DNA of 64,000 nt from the NCBI RefSeq assembly GCF_016863255.1, contig NZ_BOON01000018.1, positions 179,086 through 243,085 on the forward strand, read 5' to 3'. This stretch comes from Planosporangium mesophilum. GTDB taxonomy: Bacteria > Actinomycetota > Actinomycetes > Mycobacteriales > Micromonosporaceae. Both the position numbers and the translations under genes were made by a program. A model generated the notes under the pieces. It was not told where the DNA came from. It saw nothing but the letters and a program-made list of their open reading frames with translations, and did no database searches. Below, piece after piece: positions 1-9,212 of the stretch; the first letter of the stretch is position 1; every line of letters starts with the position of its first letter.

Positions 1-429
1 ATGTCGGACGGAGAGCAAGAAGTACCACTCGCTCTAGGTGATCGGATCCCTCCAATCCCGTAACGACGACGGTGGGCCGGCACCACACCCTCCGCACGTC
101 ACAGGAGCGCCCTACGGCTCCCTCCATTCATCAGCATTCATCTATGTAACCAAATGGAATCAATCGACGTCTGTCTGTGATTCTTGTCTCACTCGACATC
201 TGTCTGGCCCGTTATTCAAACTGCGACAAGTGATCGAGATCGCCGGCGAATCGACCGAGCCAGGACAAAGCCGTTGTGCGGCCTGCGCAACGGGCTCCGC
301 AGCTCATTCGGGCGACCGCCGCGACCAGCAGGACCCGACCAGGGACGACATCTCCGACTCCGATGCAGGTAAGGAGCACGGCGCGAATGGAGGTACGACC
401 GGTTGGGCCAGCGAAGAGAGGGCAGAGTT
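1..429. other. intergenic region upstream of the prenyltransferase
   Basis: No convincing gene is seen here. Short open frames on both strands lack family resemblance and good ribosome binding sites. The stretch probably holds the promoter of the prenyltransferase-tryptophanase pair, but I cannot point to a clear -35/-10 pair. Confidence 0.5.
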
Positions 430-1560
430 ATGAGTGACTTGTCCCTTGCCGACCTTTTGAGTGGCCAATTGGCGCGCTTGTGCGACGTCGCCCGGATTGA
501 TCCGCGCGCCCCCCTGGACCTACTGGGAGACCTTCTCGGATCCGCTGGCTCGCGTCCGTTGTCGGAACCGCCGGCGTGGCCGTCCGACATCGCAGACGAT
601 CACACTCCCGTGGAGTTCTCGATCGCCTTCAACGAGAACGAGCCTCCCACGCTGCGGATCCTGGCTGAGTCGTTGGGGTCACCACCGGGCGCCTTGACGA
701 ACCTGGCCGCCGCCCACCGGTTCCTCGACGCGCAAGCCCACCGGTACGGCCTGTCGGCCTCCCGGCTGGAGCAGATACAAGATCTGTTCGCCACCGAAGA
801 CCCGCGGGGCAGGTTCGCGCTCTGGCATTCGCTGGTGTTCCGCAACGGCCGGCGGCCCGAGTTCAAAATCTATTTCAACCCTGAGCTCAAGGGAGTCGAG
901 CGAGCGCCGGATCTGGTGGCCGAAGCGCTGCACCGGCTCGGGCTGGGCGCGTCGTACCAGAGGATGCTGGACCACGGCGTCCGTCCCGGTGAGCTGGGCC
1001 GGGCAGATCGGCTGTCGTTCTTCGCGCTGGACCTGCATGACGGACCGCACGCTCGCATCAAGCTTTACCTGAGCCATCACGGTGCCGGAGTACGAGACCT
1101 GGTCCGGGCAGCCGGAGTGGTCGACGGCGTCGACGTGGCGGAACTCGCCGAGTTCTGTGAGACGGCCGGTGGCGGTCCAGGTCCCTTCCAAGGCCGGCCC
1201 CTCGTGAGCAGCTACACCTTCACGGGCGGAGCTGACAGACCCGTCGGGTACAGCGCTTACGTGCCGATCCGCAGCTACGTCAGCGATGACGAGGAGGCCC
1301 GTGACCGGGTGGTGTCGTTGTTGAACCGGTACGGATTCGACAGCGCGGAGCTCGATCGTGCGATCACCGCGGTGTCACCACGGTCGCTCCGTGACGGCGT
1401 CGGGCTCATCGCGCACGTCTCACTACGACTAGGCCCACCCCGGCCGGGTGTGACGGTGTACCTGTCCGCTGAGGCGTACCGGGTTAATGCGCCGGGTCCA
1501 CGGCAGGTGCCGGTACTTCGTAATCTTGCGAAGCGCCCCGCCGGTCGCTCCGCGGCCTGA
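430..1560 (+). CDS. ABBA-type aromatic (indole/tryptophan) prenyltransferase
   Basis: 376 residues, close to the usual 370-400 of bacterial DMATS-like enzymes. The family transfers a dimethylallyl group from DMAPP to an indole ring in the cytoplasm. The sequence shows the repeated beta-strand pattern of the ABBA barrel: TPVEFSIAF near residue 60, FKIYFNPEL near 150, ARIKLYLSHH near 215, and VTVYLSAEAY near the end. Glu62 is the likely equivalent of the acid that holds the indole NH. I chose the ATG at 430 over an upstream TTG at 403 because a GAGAGGG site lies just before it. A tryptophanase follows 43 bases downstream, which points to indole or tryptophan as the acceptor. The position prenylated on the ring cannot be read from the sequence. 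Confidence 0.85.
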   Translation: MSDLSLADLLSGQLARLCDVARIDPRAPLDLLGDLLGSAGSRPLSEPPAWPSDIADDHTPVEFSIAFNENEPPTLRILAESLGSPPGALTNLAAAHRFLDAQAHRYGLSASRLEQIQDLFATEDPRGRFALWHSLVFRNGRRPEFKIYFNPELKGVERAPDLVAEALHRLGLGASYQRMLDHGVRPGELGRADRLSFFALDLHDGPHARIKLYLSHHGAGVRDLVRAAGVVDGVDVAELAEFCETAGGGPGPFQGRPLVSSYTFTGGADRPVGYSAYVPIRSYVSDDEEARDRVVSLLNRYGFDSAELDRAITAVSPRSLRDGVGLIAHVSLRLGPPRPGVTVYLSAEAYRVNAPGPRQVPVLRNLAKRPAGRSAA

Positions 1561-1603
1561 CACCTCAGAGTTTCCCGACGGTTCGGAATTCAAGGAGCGA
1601 GCT

Positions 1604-3022
1604 GTGCAGATGGACCCGCGCACGATACTGCCGCCGTATCGGATCAAGGTCGTCGAACCGATCCCCTTTCTCAGCGCCGAGGAACGTCAGCGCGCCCTTG
1701 CAGAAGCTGGATACAACCCGTTCAACCTGCGCGCGGACCAGATCACCATCGACCTGCTGTCCGACTCGGGTACCGGTGCCACGTCGGCTGCACAGGAAGC
1801 CGCCGCCGCGCTTGGCGACGAGTCCTACGCGGGCGCGCGATCGTGGTTCCGGTTCCGCGACGAGGTTGTCGACCTCACCGGCTATCCGCACATCCTGCCC
1901 GTCCACCAGGGCCGGGCAGGCGAGCGCATCCTCTTCACCAGCCTCCTGAAGCCGGGCCAGATCTGCATCAGCAACACCCATTTTGACACCACCCATGCCA
2001 ACGTCGAACTGGCTGGCGCCGAGCCGCGGGACCTTCCGTGCCCCGAGGCGGCTGACCTCGACAGCGTGGAACCGTTCAAGGGCAATATCGACCTGGATGC
2101 GCTGGAGCGCACCCTGACCGGGCCCGAGGGTCACCGGGTCGGGCTGGTCCTGATGACCATTACCAACAACGGGCTCGGTGCGCAGCCGGTGTCCATGGCC
2201 AACCTCGAGGCTGTCCGGGAGCTGTGCCGGCGACACCACGTGCCGTTCTTCCTGGACGCGGCGCGTTTCGCCGAGAATGCCTGGCTGGTCAGCCAACGGG
2301 AGTCCGCCTATAGCGACTGGACGCCTCGGCAGATCGCCACCCGCGCGTTCCAGCTGGCCGACGGGTGCCTGGTGAGTCTCAAGAAAGACGGTCTGTCGGC
2401 CATCGGAGGATTCATCGGGCTGCGCGACGACGACCTCCACGCCGTGTGCGAGGCGAATCTCATTGCGAGTGAAGGGTTCTCCACCTACGGCGGGCTGGCC
2501 GGCCACGACCTCGAACGACTCGCTCAAGGGATCCGCGAGGTGGTCGATCCCGCATACCTGAGGGCCCGTGCCGCATCGACGGCCCGACTGGCCCGGCTGA
2601 TCAACGACGCCGGCGTGGCCACCGTCCAGCCTGCCGGCATCCACGGCCTATATCTCAATGCCGCCAGGCTGCTGCCCCACCTCTCCCCGCGTGACTTCCC
2701 GGGGCACTCCCTGGGCTGTCAGCTGTATCTCGACGGTGGCATCCGCTGTGCGGAAGTAGGCTCGCTCTACCTGGGTACCGTGGACGACCAGCACCAGCTG
2801 GTGACCCCCGCTCCCTTCGAACTCGTCCGGTTGGCGATCCCGCGCCGGGTATACACCGACACCCACCTGGAGTACGTGGCCGCGGTTCTCGCCGACATCG
2901 CCAAGGACCCCGAGCGGGTCCGCGGCTACCGGATCGTCTCAGCGCCGCGCCTGCTTCGCCCCTTCAAAGTCATCCTGGAGCCGGTGACGGCGACGGAGGG
3001 AGCCGCGGCCACCGACGCATAG
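1604..3022 (+). CDS. tnaA: tryptophanase (PLP-dependent beta-eliminating lyase)
   Basis: About 472 residues, the normal size of tryptophanase and tyrosine phenol-lyase. The enzyme splits L-tryptophan (or a substituted tryptophan) to indole, pyruvate and ammonia using PLP. The Schiff-base lysine is the second Lys (about residue 261) in SLKKDGLSAIGGF. TGYPHILPVHQGRAGE near the N-terminus and YLGTVDD near the C-terminus are typical of the family. The frame stays open upstream into the prenyltransferase gene. I chose GTG at 1604 because AAGGAG (1592-1597) lies six bases before it; ATG at 1610 is the alternative. Next to an aromatic prenyltransferase it probably releases prenylated indole from prenylated tryptophan. 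Tyrosine phenol-lyase activity cannot be excluded, but context favours tryptophan. Confidence 0.88.
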   Translation: MQMDPRTILPPYRIKVVEPIPFLSAEERQRALAEAGYNPFNLRADQITIDLLSDSGTGATSAAQEAAAALGDESYAGARSWFRFRDEVVDLTGYPHILPVHQGRAGERILFTSLLKPGQICISNTHFDTTHANVELAGAEPRDLPCPEAADLDSVEPFKGNIDLDALERTLTGPEGHRVGLVLMTITNNGLGAQPVSMANLEAVRELCRRHHVPFFLDAARFAENAWLVSQRESAYSDWTPRQIATRAFQLADGCLVSLKKDGLSAIGGFIGLRDDDLHAVCEANLIASEGFSTYGGLAGHDLERLAQGIREVVDPAYLRARAASTARLARLINDAGVATVQPAGIHGLYLNAARLLPHLSPRDFPGHSLGCQLYLDGGIRCAEVGSLYLGTVDDQHQLVTPAPFELVRLAIPRRVYTDTHLEYVAAVLADIAKDPERVRGYRIVSAPRLLRPFKVILEPVTATEGAAATDA

Positions 3023-3180
3023 ACGTTCCGTCTCCGCAGTCACTCGACTGAGCCGTTCCGCACAACTGCCGGCGACACTGCGCGGTGCGGTCATGACCTG
3101 TGACCAGTGATCGTCGCCGGCCTCCCGGCGCCGACTCCAACGTCGACGCCCGGGCGGCCTGGCGCCTCACGCGCACCCTG

Positions 3181-3735
3181 TCAACTCCCGACAGGCAGGC
3201 GTGTCAACGCGTGCCGGACCAGGCCGATCAGAGCCTGTTTGCTCGACGACCGGTCCCGGGCATCGCACCACACGAGCGGAACCGACGGACCCAACTCCAA
3301 GGCTGAACGGATCTCTTCTTCGCTGTACGGGCAATCGCCGAAGAACCGGTTGACGGCAGCGACGAACGGGATGCCCCGCCGCTCGAAATAGTCGACTGCT
3401 GGGAAGCTGGCCTCCAGCCGTCGGGTGTCGATGAGCACGATAGCACCGACAGCCCCTCGGGCGAGCTCGTCCCAGATGAACCAAAATCGGTCCTGCCCCG
3501 GAGTTCCGAAGAGATAAAGCACGGTGTCGGGAGTAATAGTGATCCGCCCGAAGTCCAGAGCGACCGTCGTGCTCGTCTTGCTTTCCACGCCCGTGACGTC
3601 GTCCACCCCGACGCTGGCCCGCGTCAGGACTTCTTCCGTGGTCAATGGCGGAATTTCGCTGACCGAGCCGACCAAGGTGGTCTTGCCGGCGCCGAACCCG
3701 CCCGCCACAACGACCTTGACCGATTTACGATCCAC
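3181..3735 (-). CDS. cvnD: CvnD-type small GTP-binding protein of a conservon
   Basis: 184 residues. This is the Ras-like GTPase at the end of actinomycete conservons, thought to work with the kinase-like, roadblock and DUF742 partners in a membrane-linked, GPCR-like complex. The P-loop GGFGAGKT is at residues 12-19 and the switch region GTPGQDRF follows the LYLF strand. The frame is open further upstream, but GTG at 3735 is preceded by GAGGGA and lies 19 bases after the DUF742 gene's stop, giving a protein of normal size. It ends convergently with the tryptophanase gene, about 160 bases away, with no clear terminator hairpin between them. Confidence 0.88.
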   Translation of the reverse strand: MDRKSVKVVVAGGFGAGKTTLVGSVSEIPPLTTEEVLTRASVGVDDVTGVESKTSTTVALDFGRITITPDTVLYLFGTPGQDRFWFIWDELARGAVGAIVLIDTRRLEASFPAVDYFERRGIPFVAAVNRFFGDCPYSEEEIRSALELGPSVPLVWCDARDRSSSKQALIGLVRHALTRLPVGS

Positions 3736-3754
3736 CTTTATCAGTCCCTCTTTG

Positions 3755-4141
3755 TTAAAGTCTTTCGAGTGCAGCGAGAACCGTCTCGAGTACCGCACGA
3801 TCCGGGATCGATTGCTGTGCAGGAGCTCCGATTCCCAGAAATCCCTGCTCGAGGAGCACATCGACCATTACTTTGGTGATGCCGAGCGGACGATGCAGAT
3901 ATGCGCCCAGCTCGGCTATGGACATCCAGCGATCGCACCGCTCGACGATTCTCTGATACTCCGGCTCCAACCGCGACTTGTCAACCGGCAGGGCAATAAC
4001 CTGGGTTGCTAGGTCGAGGTCGGTGTTCCTGGGACTGGTACGCCCATTAACAAGGATGTACAGCGGCACGAGCCGCCCAGCCTCGGCATCGTCGTCGCCA
4101 TCCCACACGTCATACGTCATGGCCTGTACCAGATTGGCCAT
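3755..4141 (-). CDS. cvnC: CvnC-type DUF742 protein of a conservon
   Basis: 128 residues, normal for DUF742. The N-terminal part has the family pattern RLVPLYILVNGRT, followed by a winged-helix-like segment (YQRIVERCDRWMSIAELGAYLHRPLGITKVMVDVLLEQGFL). DUF742 proteins accompany the roadblock and GTPase subunits in conservons. The start at 4141 overlaps the roadblock gene by 32 bases. A second ATG at 4120 would reduce the overlap and is equally possible, because neither has a strong ribosome binding site. Confidence 0.85.
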   Translation of the reverse strand: MANLVQAMTYDVWDGDDDAEAGRLVPLYILVNGRTSPRNTDLDLATQVIALPVDKSRLEPEYQRIVERCDRWMSIAELGAYLHRPLGITKVMVDVLLEQGFLGIGAPAQQSIPDRAVLETVLAALERL

Positions 4142-4547
4142 GGGGCATCAGCGCAGCCGGCCGTGCCTCGGTACCGAGGTATTCGCCGATTCGCCTCACC
4201 AGGCGGCTTATCTCGTAGGCGACCGTTCCCATGTTGACGGCCTGGTCGCAGACGACGGCCAAGCGGGCGTTCTGGCCGGCCGCCGCGACGAACATGGTTT
4301 GACCGCGGTATTCGATGACGACTTGTTGTACCGGTCCACCCTCGAAGTGCCTGCCCATTCCTGCGGCGACGCTGTGCAACGAGGACGCGCCAGCAGCCAG
4401 TAGCTCCGCGGCTTCCTGAGGCAACGACGTGGACTTCTGAATGATCAGTCCGTCGGCGGAAAGGACGGCGGCATACTCAACATCGGGAACCCCCACGAGA
4501 TCGTCCAGCATCCAGGTCAGGTCATTCTGGGATGTCGAGTTGGTCAT
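4110..4547 (-). CDS. cvnB: CvnB-type roadblock/LC7 domain protein
   Basis: 145 residues. A single roadblock/LC7 domain starts at DLTWMLDDLVGVPDVEYAAVLSADGLIIQKS, the usual entry strand of conservon CvnB, and continues through VVIEYRGQTMFVAAAGQNARLAVV. Such proteins regulate small GTPases, here CvnD, and dimerise. Its ATG overlaps the stop of the kinase-like gene in ATGA, so the two are translationally coupled. Confidence 0.9.
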   Translation of the reverse strand: MTNSTSQNDLTWMLDDLVGVPDVEYAAVLSADGLIIQKSTSLPQEAAELLAAGASSLHSVAAGMGRHFEGGPVQQVVIEYRGQTMFVAAAGQNARLAVVCDQAVNMGTVAYEISRLVRRIGEYLGTEARPAALMPHGQSGTGHDV

Positions 4548-7084
4548 GCCTTCCTGCCTTGCCCATCTGTGGTTACGGTGTCGTTGTCATGCGATGTCTG
4601 ACCGGCGGCCCAGGACTGTTGATACTGCGCAAACCGGTCCCGAGCCTCCTCGGGTGATCTCGCGGACTCCGCTTGCTGCAAGTCGGCGCCCGGCGGGTCG
4701 TCGTTGCGCAGCGCGGGCGCGAGGTGCTGCTGGGGCTGCCGGTGAGGCAGGGGCCTAGGCACAGGGGCACGTGATCGGGACGAATCAGCGCTGACCGCAG
4801 ACGCAACGGAAGATCCTGCGCGGCTGGAGCCGCTCGCGCTGACGTTCGTTTGATGATCCTTCGTCGTGCCGCCCGCGCGGTGAGGAAGTCTGACCTGTCC
4901 GGCGTCGGGTTTGGATGACGCCTGAGCCGATCCGTTCGAGACGGTCACCACCGGCGTGGCAGGGGGCACGGCAGCTGGACGCTGATCGTAGTGACTGATG
5001 CCGTTCGGCGACGATACCGAAAGGCCGGCGCCGGGCAGCTGAGCGTCTGCATCCGAACCGTCAGGCGCGGCGTCGGTGGCGATGACGTGGTGGGGCAGAA
5101 GCACGACCGCCAGCAACCCACCGTACGCCGAACGGCGAAGGCTGACCTGGATACCGTCACGCTTGGCCAGTTCCGCTACGACGTGCAACCCGACCTGTGC
5201 GCCGTCCTTCAGCGCCGTTACGTCGGGCGTGGGCGAGGTGGCCAGCAGTTCGTTCGCGGCTTCCAGTGCGTCCGGCCTCATTCCTACGCCGGCGTCTTCG
5301 ATTTCCACCACGACGCCGCGCGTGACCTCGTTGCACGCGACCCGCACCGTTGTCTCCGGAGGCGAGAACGCAAGCGCGTTGTCCAACAGTTCGGCCAGAA
5401 GATGGACGGTTCCAGCGACCGCCTGCCCCACCAACGCCACTTCGGGCGCACTGAGAAGCGTGATCCGTTGGTAATGCTGTGTCTCCGCGAATGCAGCCAG
5501 CAGCAGCCGACGAATAGGTACCGGATTTTGGAAGCGTCGGCCGATCTGTCCACCAGCCAGGATGACCAGGTTCTCCAGGAACCGTCGGGTCTGCGTAAGC
5601 TGATGGTTGATGTCGAACAGTTCGGTCAGCAGTTCTTCGTCACCGATTCGGTTCTGCAGGTCCTCGATGACCTTAAGTCCGCGCTGGAGGGGACGCTGGG
5701 GACGGCGCGCGACACCCATCAGCATCGTCATGCCGGCAGCCCGGGTCTTCGCCTCGTCGATCGCCGCTCCCGCCGCCACCCGTAGTGACTTGTTGATGGC
5801 GTCCGCGACCTGGCCGATTTCGTCGCTTCCGTAATCCTTGGTCGGCAGTTCGACCGCGAGGTTGATCTTTTCGCGTCGGCGTAGCCGCTCCATCATGGCC
5901 GGCAGCTGCTGGTCCACGATTCCGGCGGCCTCCTCGCCGAGTTGTGCCAGGCGGACGGACAGGGCCTGGTCTACCAGCACCTGCGACTGGCGGATTGCCC
6001 ACAAAATCGCGGCGATCGCGACGGACAACGCCAGCAGACTCCCTAGCAGCGCGCCCAGCAACTGGTTGTTGCCGGTGTCGAGCGCCTGGACCGAAACCTG
6101 ATCGGCCTGCGCAACGGTGAGGCTGACCAACTCGTCGGAGACCTGGCGGTTGAGCGCCTCCCAGCGCCCGCTGTTGACGGACAGGGTGCGAGGTACACCG
6201 TTGACCCACGCGCCGCCGGTGATGAGCGCGTTCTCGGCGGCGACAAGCTCCTTCCAGGCGGAGCCCTCGGCGAGGCTCTGATAACGCTCGCGTACATCCG
6301 GCTGCAAGTTGGGAGCGACATTGGTCAGCGCGGAGTGGTAAGCGCCTACCAGGCCCACGAACGCGAGATAGTCGTTCTGGGCGAACGCGCGGGACCCGAA
6401 TGCGCCGTCGATGATGGATCCGGCGCGGGACATTTCGTCGGTGGCGCGGAAGACTTCCATGCCCGCTATGGCGCCCTGGGTGGCCGTGGCATCGGGCACT
6501 ATCCGAGCCTGAGTATCGAAGAGGTCGGTCGCCGCGTCGAGCAGTTGGTTGTAGAACTCGTAGACCCGCTGCGGCGGGGCCGTCCGGGAATCGACGGTAC
6601 TTCGTACGCTCGGGAGCTGATCTAGGTAACCGGTCAGCTTCTTCCACCGGGTCACGATGGAGTCCGGAGCGCCAGCCAACGCCGACTCGGCCACGTTGTT
6701 GAGCTTGGCAAGCGGCCGGTCGGTCTGCCGCCGTTGATCGAGAAGCCGCTGCAGGTCGCTCGACGTCTGCGCCAGGTACGCGACGCTCAATCGCCGCTCT
6801 TGCTGGATCGAGGCCAACGCGGAGACCGCGGGAATCGAAACCTCTCGGACGCTGGCAGCGACCGTCCGGTTGTAGAAACCTTGGAAGACGAGGTATCCGG
6901 AGGCCACGAGCCACAGGACCACGGCCACCACACTAGGGACGAGCACCAGCCTGATGACACGCCGTCTAATAGACTGCTGTCGACCGCGGCGCCGGTCCGG
7001 CACCGTTGGCTGATCTCCGTTGTGCGAACTGGTCCGCTTGTTCGCATGGTCGCCCTGTTGATGCGCCAACTTCGATCCAATCAT
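4544..7084 (-). CDS. cvnA: CvnA-type sensor histidine kinase-like protein with nitrate-sensing (NIT) domain
   Basis: 846 residues, the large first gene of the conservon. A basic N-terminus leads to a membrane helix around residues 45-70. An extracellular all-helical NIT-like sensor domain runs from about 75 to 335, and a second membrane helix (LLGALLGSLLALSVAIAAILWAI) follows. A HAMP-like linker and a dimerisation region come next, then an HATPase_c domain with N-box ELLDNALAFSPP, G1 box EDAGVGM and G2 box VGLHVVAEL. A low-complexity tail of about 170 residues rich in Ser, Pro and Gln follows. A conventional phospho-acceptor histidine is hard to place. It heads cvnA-cvnB-cvnC-cvnD. The upstream 660 bases hold no gene and probably contain the promoter. 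Confidence 0.88.
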   Translation of the reverse strand: MIGSKLAHQQGDHANKRTSSHNGDQPTVPDRRRGRQQSIRRRVIRLVLVPSVVAVVLWLVASGYLVFQGFYNRTVAASVREVSIPAVSALASIQQERRLSVAYLAQTSSDLQRLLDQRRQTDRPLAKLNNVAESALAGAPDSIVTRWKKLTGYLDQLPSVRSTVDSRTAPPQRVYEFYNQLLDAATDLFDTQARIVPDATATQGAIAGMEVFRATDEMSRAGSIIDGAFGSRAFAQNDYLAFVGLVGAYHSALTNVAPNLQPDVRERYQSLAEGSAWKELVAAENALITGGAWVNGVPRTLSVNSGRWEALNRQVSDELVSLTVAQADQVSVQALDTGNNQLLGALLGSLLALSVAIAAILWAIRQSQVLVDQALSVRLAQLGEEAAGIVDQQLPAMMERLRRREKINLAVELPTKDYGSDEIGQVADAINKSLRVAAGAAIDEAKTRAAGMTMLMGVARRPQRPLQRGLKVIEDLQNRIGDEELLTELFDINHQLTQTRRFLENLVILAGGQIGRRFQNPVPIRRLLLAAFAETQHYQRITLLSAPEVALVGQAVAGTVHLLAELLDNALAFSPPETTVRVACNEVTRGVVVEIEDAGVGMRPDALEAANELLATSPTPDVTALKDGAQVGLHVVAELAKRDGIQVSLRRSAYGGLLAVVLLPHHVIATDAAPDGSDADAQLPGAGLSVSSPNGISHYDQRPAAVPPATPVVTVSNGSAQASSKPDAGQVRLPHRAGGTTKDHQTNVSASGSSRAGSSVASAVSADSSRSRAPVPRPLPHRQPQQHLAPALRNDDPPGADLQQAESARSPEEARDRFAQYQQSWAAGQTSHDNDTVTTDGQGRKA

Positions 7085-7744
7085 GGGCAGCTTGAAAGAG
7101 TCAGTAGGCAGGTACAGCCAACCGACGTCGATGCGTACGCAACCCTAGCGGTGCGCCCGTTCTCGTACCAGCCCGCCTGGCAACGGCGACTCAGCTGGCC
7201 CGCCTAACTCGCGGCAGCACGAAATCTGTTGCCAGTAAAGGATTATCGGCAGACGATACCTCATCGCGTCGTCCGTAGCGATAGGACAGTGTGTTATGGA
7301 CAGTTCAGCGCGGACGCCCAGCGACACCTCGCGCGGCTGAGCCGGACCGAGACCGGCGGACGTGCGACCCGGTTGTGGCTCATCGGCATGCCGCCAGTTC
7401 TACGCGGCCGCCATCACCGGCGCGCCGGCGCTCGAGGTCGGCGGTGACACGTGGACGTCACGCGCTGAAAGCCGGGCAGCCCGGAGCGGGTCGTCGGCAA
7501 CGCTGAGGGGATGCCATGGGTAGCAGGAGGTCAGGCAGACGGCGGGCCAGCGTCGTACCGTCCCCGATGGCCCGGTGAAGCACTTGTCCAGACGACGGCG
7601 AGGTGGGGTGCACCACCACACCGGTTCGCAACGGCCACTAGATCAGTTCGGCCCCGGCAATAGACAATCGGTGATGTCGCCGACCGCCACGGACGGAACG
7701 TGGTACTTCGGCGACCCGATCGGATCGACCGGCAGGAGGGCATC
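7085..7744. other. intergenic region between divergent cvnA and the methyltransferase gene
   Basis: 660 bases with no supported gene. Short open frames on both strands show no family likeness. The region should contain divergent promoters for the conservon (leftward) and for the methyltransferase gene (rightward). I cannot assign specific elements. Confidence 0.5.
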
Positions 7745-8617
7745 ATGACCAACACCCGACTCCATGAGGCGAAAGTTCGGCGGTTCTACGACGACAGCGA
7801 CGGTGGAGAGGGTGCAGGCCAGGCCTACACGGCATTGATGGGCACCATCTGGCATCACGGTGCCCGCGACGCCGAAGCGGCCGGCAAGTCCGTGGCGGAG
7901 GCGGCGGAGATCATGGAACGTCGCCTGATGGACCTCGCCGGACTCGAACCCGGCCAGCGCGCTCTCGATTTCGGCTCCGGGCCCGGCGGCGCGACCACAC
8001 AGATGGCAGAGATGACAGGAGCCACCTTCGTCGGGCTGTCCAATACCGAAACGCTCGGCCAGCGCGCCCGCCAACTGGCCGCCGACAAGGGGCTGGACGA
8101 TCAGGTCTTCTTCCTGACCGTCGGCGACCGCGACTATCGCACCCTGGGTGCCTGGCCCGACGGCAGCTTCGACGCGGTCACGTTCTTCGAGTCGGTGTGC
8201 CACCTTCCCGACAAGCAGGCATTCTTCCAGGCTGCCTTCCGGGTACTGAAGCCAGGTGGTCGGCTGGTCGGACTGGACTGGCTACAGCGCCCGTTCGGCG
8301 ACTACCAGACCGACGAGCAGATCCAGTCCATCATCAGGCCGGTCTGTGAGCACATTCGGCTGTCCGGCCTGGGCACGCTCGACAGCTATGCCGCCATGAT
8401 GCGCACGGCGGGATTCGACGTCACCCACGCCGTGGACGAGTTCGAGGGAGAGCCGTGCTGGGGCAGCACCCCGCCCGAAGACCGGAAGAAGTGGTTGACC
8501 TACAGCGGCCAGTCCGGTGAGCTGTTCCAGGACGGCAAACGGGCGCTGGACGCCGCGCGAGGCGCAGGGGTGTTCACCGTAGGCTGGTTCGCCGCAACCC
8601 GGCCCTCAAGCCTGTAG
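7745..8617 (+). CDS. SAM-dependent C-methyltransferase, possibly acting on an isoprenoid
   Basis: 290 residues. Class I methyltransferase fold: motif I is ALDFGSGPGGATTQMA near residues 70-85, VGLSNTETL marks strand beta-2, and FDAVTFFESVCHLPDK carries the acidic residue typical of sterol, tocopherol and geranyl-diphosphate C-methyltransferases. LKPGGRLVGLDW is post-motif III. The long N-terminal helical part (VRRFYDDSDGG) also fits the alkene C-methyltransferase group. ATG 7745 has a strong AGGAGGG site. An IPP isomerase gene lies about 600 bases downstream, so an isoprenoid diphosphate such as IPP, DMAPP or GPP is a reasonable guess. The substrate cannot be fixed from sequence, and a small-molecule N- or O-methyltransferase remains possible. 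Confidence 0.7.
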   Translation: MTNTRLHEAKVRRFYDDSDGGEGAGQAYTALMGTIWHHGARDAEAAGKSVAEAAEIMERRLMDLAGLEPGQRALDFGSGPGGATTQMAEMTGATFVGLSNTETLGQRARQLAADKGLDDQVFFLTVGDRDYRTLGAWPDGSFDAVTFFESVCHLPDKQAFFQAAFRVLKPGGRLVGLDWLQRPFGDYQTDEQIQSIIRPVCEHIRLSGLGTLDSYAAMMRTAGFDVTHAVDEFEGEPCWGSTPPEDRKKWLTYSGQSGELFQDGKRALDAARGAGVFTVGWFAATRPSSL

Positions 8618-9212
8618 CAGCCTGGGTGGCGCCCAGTCCGACGACGGCGCGCCCGTCGGTCAGTCCCTCTCCGCCCTCACAGGTGACGGGGACCGGGTTG
8701 GGCGGCACCCCGGTGGCGTCGACACGCACGGTACCGAGGCCGGATGTCACCAATCCAAGCCACTCCTCTCGGGGCCCGATCAGACGACCGGTAGGGCATG
8801 GCTCACGATCGAATACATGATCGTCCGGTGGCGAGTGAGAGCCTGATCACAAAGGCGACTCGGATGGTTACCGAACGTCACGACGCCCGGATCGACGCCA
8901 ACCGGCATCGTTGATCACACCCCTTCCGCACGCGGGAACGCGATACGGGGCCCGACCGTTGCGACAACCCATTCGGCGACGGCGCTCACGCAGCTCGAGT
9001 GGCGCCGCCGCCTATGGACAGTCGATGGTCGACAGCCGGGCGGGAGGCAGCGACGAGCCGGGCCCGGGTGCCCCTCCAACCGGCATGATCGGATTGGGCG
9101 GGGTGGGGGCTCACTCGCTGTTCTCCCTACGCCCGGCCCCCTTGAGCTCGCCGCATCAAGCTAGACGGATCACTCTCTTGATAGGGCGTCGCTGGCGTGG
9201 CAGCATCAGCCA
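8618..9212. other. intergenic region
   Basis: 595 bases between the methyltransferase and idi genes. Open frames here are short, arginine- and proline-rich and unlike known families. I see no RNA gene or hairpin worth naming. Confidence 0.45.

Noticed and set aside
403..429. upstream TTG start for the prenyltransferase
   Set aside because: It adds nine residues not seen in the family, and the good ribosome binding site belongs to ATG 430.
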